DNA of 64,000 nucleotides from Arthrobacter cavernae (lineage in GTDB: Bacteria; Actinomycetota; Actinomycetes; Actinomycetales; Micrococcaceae), in assembly GCF_017368795.1 (NCBI RefSeq), contig NZ_JAFNLL010000007.1, forward strand, positions 62,001-126,000. The letters run 5' to 3'. The position numbers and the translations under genes were made by a program. Each line of letters begins with the position of its first letter. Position 1 is the first letter of the stretch. Shown piece after piece: positions 57,994 through 64,000 of this stretch. The notes under the pieces were generated by a model, which searched no databases, was not told the DNA's origin, and saw only the letters and a program-made list of their open reading frames with translations.

Positions 57994-58899
57994 GTGACTT
58001 TCGACAACAATGCCGTCCGTAAGGCCGTGATTCCCGCCGCAGGGCTCGGAACCAGGTTCCTGCCCGCCACGAAAGCTATGCCAAAGGAGATGCTGCCTGT
58101 CGTGGACAAGCCGGCCATCCAGTATGTGGTGGAGGAAGCCGTCAAGGTTGGCCTGAACGACATCCTGATGATCACTGGCCGCAACAAGCGCGCCCTGGAG
58201 GACCACTTTGACCGTGTTCCCGCGCTTGAAGCCACGCTTGCGGAGAAGGGCGACACAGGCAAACTGGAGGCCATCCAGTCCGCTACAAACCTCGGCGACA
58301 TCCACTACGTCCGCCAGGGTGACCCCAATGGTCTCGGCCACGCCGTCCTGCGTGCCAAGCAGCACGTGGGTAATGAGCCTTTCGCTGTGCTCCTCGGCGA
58401 TGACCTCATCGATGCCCGTGAAGACCTGCTCGCCGAGATGATCGCCGTCCAGCAGAAGACCGGCGGTTCCGTTGTGGCTCTGATCGAGGTGGAACCTTCG
58501 AAGATCAGTGCCTACGGATGCGCCGACATCGAGGAAACAGATGAGGACGGCTACGTCCGCATCAAACAGCTCGTGGAAAAGCCCACCGTCGAAGAAGCCC
58601 CTTCGAATCTCGCGGTCATCGGCCGCTACGTGCTGCACCCCGCCGTGTTCGATGTGCTGGAAAACACGGCGCCGGGCCGCGGTGGTGAAATCCAGCTGAC
58701 CGACGCGCTCGAAGTCCTGGCTGCGGGCCAGGGCGAAGGTTACGGCGTCTACGGCGTCGTGTTCCGCGGACGCCGCTACGACACCGGCGACAAACTCAGC
58801 TACCTGAAGGCCTGCATCGAGCTTGCTTGCGAACGTGAGGACCTTGGTCCTGAACTGCGCGGCTGGCTCCCGGGCTTTGCCTCCACGCTGAGCAAGTAG
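57994..58899 (+). CDS. galU: UTP--glucose-1-phosphate uridylyltransferase
   Basis: Makes UDP-glucose for glycogen, trehalose and envelope polysaccharides. 301 residues. Nucleotide-binding AVIPAAGLGTRFLPATKAMP, MLPVVDKPAIQYVVEEAV, then LGDDLIDA and VEKPTVEEAPSNLA are all canonical for bacterial GalU. Leaderless GTG start. The rimJ-like gene begins 4 nt after its stop, so they are co-transcribed. Confidence 0.97.
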   Translation: MTFDNNAVRKAVIPAAGLGTRFLPATKAMPKEMLPVVDKPAIQYVVEEAVKVGLNDILMITGRNKRALEDHFDRVPALEATLAEKGDTGKLEAIQSATNLGDIHYVRQGDPNGLGHAVLRAKQHVGNEPFAVLLGDDLIDAREDLLAEMIAVQQKTGGSVVALIEVEPSKISAYGCADIEETDEDGYVRIKQLVEKPTVEEAPSNLAVIGRYVLHPAVFDVLENTAPGRGGEIQLTDALEVLAAGQGEGYGVYGVVFRGRRYDTGDKLSYLKACIELACEREDLGPELRGWLPGFASTLSK

Positions 58900-58903
58900 C
58901 CCC

Positions 58904-59530
58904 ATGTGGGGCTCGGCCATCTGGCCGGTGACACTGGAGCACGGCGATCTTGCGCTTCGGCCGATCCGCTACCGCGACCGCCGGGAATGGACCGAAGTAC
59001 GTTCCCGCAACAGTGAATGGCTGGCGCCGTGGGAGGCCTCCAACCCGGCGCCGGGAGGGCACCTGCCCAATTACCGGCAGATGGTGGCATCCCTCAACGA
59101 GCAGGCACGGCATGCGTCGGCGCTGCCGTTCGTGATCACGGAACGGACGCCCGGCTTCAGGAAACCAAAGATCGTGGGCCAACTGACTGTCTCCTCGATC
59201 GTATGGGGGTCCGCGATGATGGCAACCCTGGGGTATTGGGTCGACAAGGAGCGTGCCGGCCGTGGCATAGCACCGACAGCCGTGGCCTTGGCCACCGACC
59301 ATTGCTTCCGGACGCTCGGGCTCCACCGCATGGAGATCAACATCCGCCCGGAAAACGCCCCCAGCCTGCGGGTAGTGGAAAAGCTTGGCTTCAGAGACGA
59401 GGGATACCGGGAGCGGTTCCTGCACATCAACGGGGAATGGGCGGACCACCGCACCTTTGCCCTCACCTCCGAGGAAGTCCCAGAAGGGATCCATGCCCGG
59501 TGGATGAAGGGCGGCGCCGGGTCTGCGTAG
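58904..59530 (+). CDS. RimJ/RimL-type GNAT acetyltransferase
   Basis: Protein N-terminal acetyltransferase-like; targets unknown. 208 residues. LALRPIRYRDRREWTEVR at the N-terminus, acetyl-CoA loop DKERAGRGIAPTAVAL, and INIRPENAPSLRVVEKLGFRDEGY. Corresponds in position to M. tuberculosis rimJ (Rv0995) beside galU. Confidence 0.92.
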   Translation: MWGSAIWPVTLEHGDLALRPIRYRDRREWTEVRSRNSEWLAPWEASNPAPGGHLPNYRQMVASLNEQARHASALPFVITERTPGFRKPKIVGQLTVSSIVWGSAMMATLGYWVDKERAGRGIAPTAVALATDHCFRTLGLHRMEINIRPENAPSLRVVEKLGFRDEGYRERFLHINGEWADHRTFALTSEEVPEGIHARWMKGGAGSA

Positions 59531-59616
59531 GGGAGCCTGGCGTCATATATCCAATCATTCGAGGACTGTGGGGCGACACACCGCATCTAATGCGGCGGCC
59601 CCTATCGAAATGCTTC

Positions 59617-59622
59617 TACGGT
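59617..59622 (+). promoter_or_regulatory. Leaderless -10 element of the SepX/GlpR-like gene
   Basis: TACGGT ends 7 nt before the GTG at 59630, favouring that start over the in-frame TTG at 59624. Confidence 0.55.
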
Positions 59623-59629
59623 TTTGATT

Positions 59630-60568
59630 GTGGACTTCCCTCTCAGTAGCTCAGTGATACTCGTGGTCACTGTCGCGCTCTGGATGGTGTGGGTGGCACC
59701 CCACATTCTCAGGAACCGACGGCCGCAGCTTCAGGCCGCCGGCGCAGGGATGGCGGACACAATTGACGATGAAGCAGACGAGCCGCGCGCCGGGATGGTC
59801 CTGAAACTGGCCCCTCAGCAGGAGAAACCAATGGAGACTATGCACAGCACCGCCACCGCATTGCCCCAGGGATCCGGCGAGACTGGGCGTTTGCCTGAGG
59901 CAACGGCGGCCCCTGCAGCCTTCAAGGTCAGGTCTGGCCGGTGCGCCATTGCCCTGGCTGGACTTGGCTTCCTGCTGACGGCTGCGGTATCCGGAGTGCT
60001 GCGTATCTTCGGGCTGGGCTCCGCGGCCCTGCCGATCGCCTCGCTTCTCGGGACCTTTGGGGTTGTGGTGCTTTTGCGCCAGCTGGCCCTCCGCGATCGG
60101 CGGGTCAAGCGCGCTGCGCGCGCTGCGCGGGCTGCCGCACCGCCGGCGAAGCCGGTGACGGAACAAGCCGATGAAGCCGTTGAGCCTCCCGCGACGGAAG
60201 TGTTCGACGCCGAAGCCGGCCGCCGCGAGGGAGCCCGCCTGTCCGCCGTCGAGCTCCGCCAGGCCGCACTGGCCGTTGCCGTGGCGGCCGGTGACGATTC
60301 GGTCCGCAGCTCCCCTGACGCGAAGAGCGGAAGCTGGAAGCCGGTCGACGTCCCCAAGCCCACGTATGTCGCTGCGGCCAAAGCCCCGCGCCCCGCACCG
60401 GAACCGCTGGATCTCCCTGCGGCGCCCAAGCCGCTGGGCAAGCCGTCCCTGAAGCAGGGCACTGCCGAGCAAGCCGTTGCCACCGCGGCTACGCAGGCCC
60501 AGGCCACGGCCAAGGGCCAGAGCGCACTGGGCAACCTGGACGATGTCCTGCAGCGCCGCCGCGCCTAG
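59630..60568 (+). CDS. SepX/GlpR-like membrane protein
   Basis: Homologues at this locus are actinobacterial cell-division membrane proteins: SepX in Streptomyces and GlpR, the receptor of the gephyrin-like Glp, in corynebacteria. 312 residues: N-terminal span (SSSVILVVTVALWMVWVAPHIL), a Pro/Ala-rich loop, two further spans (about 105-145), then a long basic and Ala/Pro-rich cytoplasmic tail ending LGNLDDVLQRRRA. Assignment rests on the N-terminal pattern, topology and synteny with galU-rimJ. No glp (moeA-like) gene is present beside it. Confidence 0.8.
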   Translation: MDFPLSSSVILVVTVALWMVWVAPHILRNRRPQLQAAGAGMADTIDDEADEPRAGMVLKLAPQQEKPMETMHSTATALPQGSGETGRLPEATAAPAAFKVRSGRCAIALAGLGFLLTAAVSGVLRIFGLGSAALPIASLLGTFGVVVLLRQLALRDRRVKRAARAARAAAPPAKPVTEQADEAVEPPATEVFDAEAGRREGARLSAVELRQAALAVAVAAGDDSVRSSPDAKSGSWKPVDVPKPTYVAAAKAPRPAPEPLDLPAAPKPLGKPSLKQGTAEQAVATAATQAQATAKGQSALGNLDDVLQRRRA

Positions 60569-60746
60569 CCTGGCATGACCTCCATCTTGCGTCGTTGGTG
60601 GAACCGGGTAGATCGGCCGTGAGCTCGTACGGCGGGCTGGCCGCAGCCCAGGCGGCGGGCGCGCCGAAAGCCGTGGCGCCTACTTGGGCGCGGGAAAGGA
60701 CCTGCTCCCGGAACAGCGGTGCGGCTCCGATACGTTCGTGTCGTGG

Positions 60747-60776
60747 TTGGCAAAGCGCCGGGATAGTTTGTAGCCT
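60747..60776 (+). promoter_or_regulatory. Promoter of tRNA-Ala
   Basis: TTGGCA (60747-60752), 18-bp spacer, TAGCCT (60771-60776), 35 nt before the mature tRNA. The rest of 60569-60811 shows no supported gene. Confidence 0.5.
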
Positions 60777-60811
60777 AGGGACACTGGCCGCGCCACGTTG
60801 GCGCCGGCCCG

Positions 60812-60884
60812 GGGGCTATAGCTCAGTTGGTAGAGCGCTTCGTTCGCATCGAAGAGGTCAGGAGTTCGAATCTCCTTAGCTCCA
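60812..60884 (+). tRNA. tRNA-Ala (anticodon CGC)
   Basis: 73-nt cloverleaf: acceptor GGGGCTA/TAGCTCC (one G-U), D arm GCTC-AGTTGGTA-GAGC, anticodon arm CTTCG-TTCGCAT-CGAAG with CGC reading GCG codons, and T arm AGGAG-TTCGAAT-CTCCT. Discriminator A; CCA not encoded. Confidence 0.96.
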
Positions 60885-60889
60885 CACAG

Positions 60890-60934
60890 AAAGCCCTTTG
60901 ACCCGCGGAAACGTTGGGTTGGAGGGCTTTTCTC
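60890..60934 (+). terminator. Terminator of tRNA-Ala
   Basis: An 8-bp stem (60890-60897 with 60923-60930) followed by TCTCTT, 5 nt after the tRNA. Confidence 0.75.
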
Positions 60935-60982
60935 TTGGCCGTTTCCGGGCCAAGCCGAGCGGCAGCGGAGGTCTTGGTGACA

Positions 60983-61105
60983 TCAAGCCTCCAGTCGAGA
61001 GAACAGCCAGGAGTCGTAGTCTGTCCGGCTGATGCGCAGGTGCCTGCCGATTCGGTAGGCGCGAGGACCCAGGTGTTTAACCCGCCACTGGGGACGGCCA
61101 TCGTA
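60983..61105 (-). pseudogene. Remnant of an excisionase/MerR-type DNA-binding gene
   Basis: The 40 codons before the TGA at 60983 read QWRVKHLGPRAYRIGRHLRI then RTDYDSWLFSRLEA. This is the C-terminal two thirds of a small helix-turn-helix excisionase (W-R-x-GxGPRxxRIGRHLR...D...WL). The N-terminal helix-turn-helix is not found in frame, so it is a decayed fragment. It lies 100 nt past tRNA-Ala, a usual integration site, and suggests an old integrated element. Confidence 0.6.
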
Positions 61106-61196
61106 ACTGCCTTGATCATCAACGCCCGCCCTCAAACGGTGGGACCTGGATCCCAGGAATAAGAGGCAAGGACCTCGCTCACAGGCAAGCCAGTCT

Positions 61197-61364
61197 CTAC
61201 CGACGGACCGCATCCGGATGTCCCCGGATGCGGTCCCACGTTGCCCGCGCTAGCCAGAACTCGGACACGTCCTGGGGTTTCCTTGAGCCGGGAACCACCG
61301 TCCACATGGCGCCGGGCTGGCTCGGGCGCTGGGTGATCGCGGAGCCGATCACGAAGGTCTGCAC
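61197..61364 (-). other. Possible small ORF (55 aa)
   Basis: GTG at 61364 to TAG, reading QTFVIGSAITQRPSQPGAMW then DVSEFWLARATWDRIRGH. It looks more protein-like than the other frames in this otherwise empty 550-bp stretch, but has no ribosome site and no family I recognise. Could be another fragment of the decayed element. Confidence 0.25.
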
Positions 61365-61405
61365 CGTTATCAACCTCTAAGGGTCTGGCCGCAGGCCGAG
61401 CAAAA

Positions 61406-61447
61406 GCTCCATGGAAGAGGCACGCCATGAGGCTTCTTCCATGGAGC
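61406..61447. terminator. Strong palindrome downstream of hutD
   Basis: A 16-bp stem with one G-U pair (61406-61421 with 61432-61447), 10-nt loop. It sits 39 nt past the hutD stop in its direction of transcription, so is probably its terminator. Confidence 0.75.
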
Positions 61448-61485
61448 CTTGGCCGATACCTACGTCAGGGGGGGCGGCTTCGCGG

Positions 61486-62046
61486 TTATACCGTGCCCAG
61501 TGTGATCACGGCAAGCCGGCCTTTTCCGTGGACGGTCCGGGGCGAAGGGGCCGCCAGGACCGTGTCCAGAAGCGCCAGTTGGTGGCCTTCGACGGCGGCA
61601 TGCCCTTCGAAGAGGACAGCCATTTGGCCGGTCTGAAGCTCCATTTCCGGCCCGGACAGTGTTTCTACCCTGACTGACCCGTTCATCGTGCCGGTCATGA
61701 AGATCAGGTTGAGATTCCGGACCGGGCCCGCGAGAAGGGAGGCCTCGGTCTTCGCTCCGCCGTCGAAGATAAACGGGCGGAACCGCCCGGGCGAATGTCC
61801 CACTCCGTCGACCACCAGGCCGAGGGGCCCGCCTTCGATCACCGTCAGGATCCGCGTGGTGCCGGGGAAGTGCGAGAAGGGCCCGGGCGCCCTTACTTCC
61901 GCGACGCTCAGCCGCCAGTCCCAGCCCGCATGGCTGCCGCCGGCACGGGGATCTCCCGCCGTGCCGGCCGCGATTTCCCTGGTGCTCCCGCCGCCGTTCA
62001 GCCAGGGAACGGAGCCGAGACCGGCGAAACTGACCACGCCATTCAT
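61486..62046 (-). CDS. HutD/Ves-family protein
   Basis: Cupin-fold family with an unclear role, linked in some bacteria to histidine use. 186 residues. Family blocks PWLNGGGSTREIAAGTAG, WDWRLSVAEVRAPGPFSHFP, RILTVIEGGPLGLVVDG and LNLIFM are visible. Its ATG overlaps the amt stop by 3 bp, so it is translated together with the ammonium transporter, suggesting a nitrogen-related role. Confidence 0.88.
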   Translation of the reverse strand: MNGVVSFAGLGSVPWLNGGGSTREIAAGTAGDPRAGGSHAGWDWRLSVAEVRAPGPFSHFPGTTRILTVIEGGPLGLVVDGVGHSPGRFRPFIFDGGAKTEASLLAGPVRNLNLIFMTGTMNGSVRVETLSGPEMELQTGQMAVLFEGHAAVEGHQLALLDTVLAAPSPRTVHGKGRLAVITLGTV

Positions 62047-63332
62047 GTCCGCGACGGCGAACCGAGTTGCACGGGCTCCTCATCGATCACGTAGGCCTCC
62101 TCCGCGTGGGCGGCGATATCGATGCCACGCAGTTCGTCCTCCGGATCGATCCGCAGCCCCACGGTGAGCTGGACGATCTTCGCGCTGATCCACGTGACAA
62201 CGAAGGAGTACACCAGCACCGCGGCCGTGGCCAGGGCCTGCGTTCCGAGGAGCGTGAACCCGCCGCCGTAAAAGAGGCCCGCGGTCTTGTTCGGTGCGGC
62301 TTCGATGGCGAACAGCCCGATCAGCAGAGTGCCGATGACGCCGCCCACCAGGTGGACGCCGACGACGTCGAGCGAGTCGTCGAAGCCGAGGCGGAACTTC
62401 CACTCGATGGCCAGGGAGCACACAGCCCCGGCGATCGCTCCGATGGCGATGGCGCCCAGTGGGCCGACGGCGCCGCAGGCCGGGGTGATGGCGACCAGGC
62501 CGGCGACCAGGCCGGAGGCGGCGCCCACACTGCTGGCCCGTCTGAGACGCAGGCGTTCGACGGCGATCCAACCCAGCAGGGCTGCCGCACCGGCGACTGC
62601 CGTGTTGAGGAAGACAACCGCGGCGGAGTTGCCGGCAGCCAGGGCCGAACCGGCGTTGAAACCGAACCAACCCACCCAGAGCAGGCCTGCGCCCACCAGG
62701 ACCAAGGGGCGGCTGTGCGGACGGACGTGCTCACTCTTCGGCCAGCCGGCGCTGCGGCCCAACACCAGGGAAAGTGCCAGGGCGGCGATTCCGGCGTTGA
62801 TGTGTACGGCGGTTCCTCCGGCGAAGTCGATCGCCTTAATGCCGTTGAGGATCCAGCCGCCCGTAACGGAGCCATCGGGGGAGCTCAGCGCGAACACCCA
62901 GTGCGCCACCGGGAGGTAGACGAGGGTGGACCAAATCCCGGCGAACAGCATCCAGGCGCCGAATTTCATCCGGCCTGCGGCGGCGCCGGCGATGATCGCC
63001 GTGGTAATTCCTGCGAAGAGGAGTTGGAAGGCCGCGAACAGGGCAACGGGGATGGGGGCGTCCGGGTTATCTGCCAGCAACTGGTCGAGGCCCGGGTATT
63101 GGGTCACGTCGCCGATCAGGCCAAGCTTGCCGACGGAATTGCCGAAAACGGCCGAATAGCCGAAGAGGGCCCAGAGGACGGCGACGACGCTCACGCCGCC
63201 GAAGCACATCATCATCATGTTCAGGATGCGGCGGGAACCGACCATGCCTCCGTAAAAGAGTGCCAGGGCCGGGATAAGGATGCAGACCAAGGCCGCTGCG
63301 GCCAGGATCCATGCGGTGTGTCCGGTATCCAC
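62043..63332 (-). CDS. amt: Ammonium transporter (Amt/MEP/Rh family)
   Basis: Ammonium channel of the inner membrane. 429 residues, eleven predicted spans. ALALFYGGMVGSRRILNMMM at the start, DFAGGTAVHINAGIAALALS with the pore histidine, WFGFNAGSALAAG, and GVHLVGGVIGTLLIGLFA with the second pore histidine. No glnK gene is adjacent; hutD follows instead. GTG start with TTGGAG upstream. Confidence 0.96.
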   Translation of the reverse strand: MDTGHTAWILAAAALVCILIPALALFYGGMVGSRRILNMMMMCFGGVSVVAVLWALFGYSAVFGNSVGKLGLIGDVTQYPGLDQLLADNPDAPIPVALFAAFQLLFAGITTAIIAGAAAGRMKFGAWMLFAGIWSTLVYLPVAHWVFALSSPDGSVTGGWILNGIKAIDFAGGTAVHINAGIAALALSLVLGRSAGWPKSEHVRPHSRPLVLVGAGLLWVGWFGFNAGSALAAGNSAAVVFLNTAVAGAAALLGWIAVERLRLRRASSVGAASGLVAGLVAITPACGAVGPLGAIAIGAIAGAVCSLAIEWKFRLGFDDSLDVVGVHLVGGVIGTLLIGLFAIEAAPNKTAGLFYGGGFTLLGTQALATAAVLVYSFVVTWISAKIVQLTVGLRIDPEDELRGIDIAAHAEEAYVIDEEPVQLGSPSRT

Positions 63333-63355
63333 GGAAACTCCAATCGTTGGGTGCG

Positions 63356-63387
63356 TTGGGATGGTGAAGGATTGGGATGGTGAAGGA
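63356..63387. repeat. Perfect 16-bp tandem duplication upstream of amt
   Basis: TTGGGATGGTGAAGGA occurs twice head to tail (63356-63371 and 63372-63387) in the 69-bp gap between the DUF3445 gene and amt, where the amt promoter or operator must lie. Confidence 0.85.
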
Positions 63388-63401
63388 ACGGAGAGGTGCT
63401 G

Positions 63402-64000
63402 TCAGGCGCCGAGGAGCCAGCGCGAGGCGGCGTGCCTGTACCGGCTGATGCCTTTGTAGTCGGCCATGTCCTCGGGAAGTTCGGCGAGCACTTTGCCGAG
63501 GCGTTCCCGCCAGGCGGGGACCGTGGCCAGTTCTTCGAGGGAGGCCAGGTGGGTGCGGACAAGGAACATCAGGGCTCCCGACCGGGGGAGCCGGACGAGG
63601 TGCTGCACTTCGACCCGCAGGTGGAGGCGGGCGGGCAAAGCCGGGTCATCGGCCACCGAGGTTCTGTCCGGCCCCCACTCCGGGTAGGTTTCGATCGAGG
63701 TATCGAGGCGGCGGCCCACCGTCATGGTCCAGTTGCTGCGCCGGTAGTCCTGGCCCGGCTGCAGCCTCATGAGGAACTGCTGGGCGCGGGTGATGATCTC
63801 TTCCTCGCGGATGCGGGGCACCGGCCCGTGCACCTCCAGGAAGCGCATGCCGACGTCGAAGCCCATGGACCAGTCGGCCGCGAAGGTCACCACTCCGCCG
63901 TCGAGCCATAATGCGTCCTCCCGCTGGTCCAGCAGGACGATGTCCTCCTGGACCTGGCTCGACAGGAAACCGAGCGGGCCGCCCGGGAGCGAGGAATCGT
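63402..64000 (-). CDS. DUF3445 heme-dependent oxidative N-demethylase-like protein (partial)
   Basis: About 199 C-terminal residues are visible; the 5' end lies beyond the right edge. VQEDIVLLDQ, FAADWSMGFDVGMRFLEVHG, PVPRI, QRSNW-like DYRRSNWTMTVG, and the C-terminal DMADYKGISRYRHAASRWLL are typical of the family, whose members are predicted to demethylate small amines. Upstream of amt on the same strand, 69 bp apart, so nitrogen-related co-regulation is plausible. Confidence 0.82.
   Translation of the reverse strand, partial: DSSLPGGPLGFLSSQVQEDIVLLDQREDALWLDGGVVTFAADWSMGFDVGMRFLEVHGPVPRIREEEIITRAQQFLMRLQPGQDYRRSNWTMTVGRRLDTSIETYPEWGPDRTSVADDPALPARLHLRVEVQHLVRLPRSGALMFLVRTHLASLEELATVPAWRERLGKVLAELPEDMADYKGISRYRHAASRWLLGA

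Noticed and set aside
60569..60811. Small genes between the SepX-like gene and tRNA-Ala
   Set aside because: Open frames on both strands are Arg/Ala/Gly-rich, without ribosome sites or leaderless -10 spacing.
60823..61122. Minus-strand ORF across tRNA-Ala ending in RRFELLTSSMRTKRSTN
   Set aside because: Its C-terminal half is the antisense translation of the tRNA, a well-known false gene.

Overview
The window is chromosomal DNA from a high-GC actinobacterium, most likely Arthrobacter, Pseudarthrobacter or a close relative in the Micrococcaceae. The evidence is strong G/C bias at third codon positions, a mycothiol gene (mshA) near myo-inositol-phosphate synthase, many GTG starts, a guaB/guaB3/guaA block, a Tad/Flp pilus locus and the galU-rimJ-sepX/glpR neighbourhood. 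It is mostly core genome. No complete mobile element, CRISPR array or rRNA was found, and there is one tRNA.

Layout. 1-1553: left edge of a minus-strand tad pilus locus (prepilin peptidase, Flp pilin, partial TadE). 1848-2835: rplM-rpsI. 2977-11889: cell-wall and cofactor genes (glmM, a VanY-like lipoprotein, coaA, an LAATG-anchored beta-helix protein, glmS, acpS, NAD(P)HX repair). 11960-18108: a large membrane protein with a split alpha/beta-hydrolase fold, glgX and an aldo-keto reductase. 18277-23703: ino1, a DUF559 nuclease-like gene, fhs and mshA, with three arrays of a 32-bp tandem repeat placed directly at gene stop codons. 23828-27733: a frameshifted acetyltransferase, GH4 and PfkB genes back to back, and an AlkD-like gene. 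27798-31942: overlapping operon alr-tsaE-tsaB-rimI-tsaD (alanine racemase plus t6A tRNA modification). 32102-38969: a SnoaL-like protein, a YbdK-type ligase, a shortened GH3 enzyme, a zinc-starvation pair (COG0523-like protein and a cysteine-free L36 behind a Zur-like box), an AroE-like dehydrogenase, a methyltransferase and a small membrane protein. 39047-41268: CIRCE-controlled groES-groEL. 41441-51664: purine genes guaB, guaB3 and guaA, interleaved with an ABC exporter, glpD, a PTS EIIA, SURF1 and DUF3817. 51791-55903: a giant SF1 helicase-like protein with a degenerate ATPase site. 55921-60568: cpaB-like, fmdB, 5-FCL, then galU, rimJ and sepX/glpR, an order resembling M. tuberculosis Rv0991c-Rv0996. 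60812-60884: tRNA-Ala(CGC), followed by a degraded excisionase-like remnant. 61486-64000: hutD, amt and a partial DUF3445 gene.

Functional links. Ino1 makes the inositol 3-phosphate that MshA glycosylates. glmM and glmS are the two early steps of UDP-GlcNAc synthesis. guaB and guaA are consecutive steps of GMP synthesis.

Two patterns run across the window. First, 18 genes have a TANNNT hexamer ending exactly 6-7 nt before the start codon, the signature of leaderless transcripts; I used it to choose starts. Second, the 32-bp repeat arrays around 19.4, 20.5 and 22.4 kb are the clearest structure that ordinary gene annotation does not explain.
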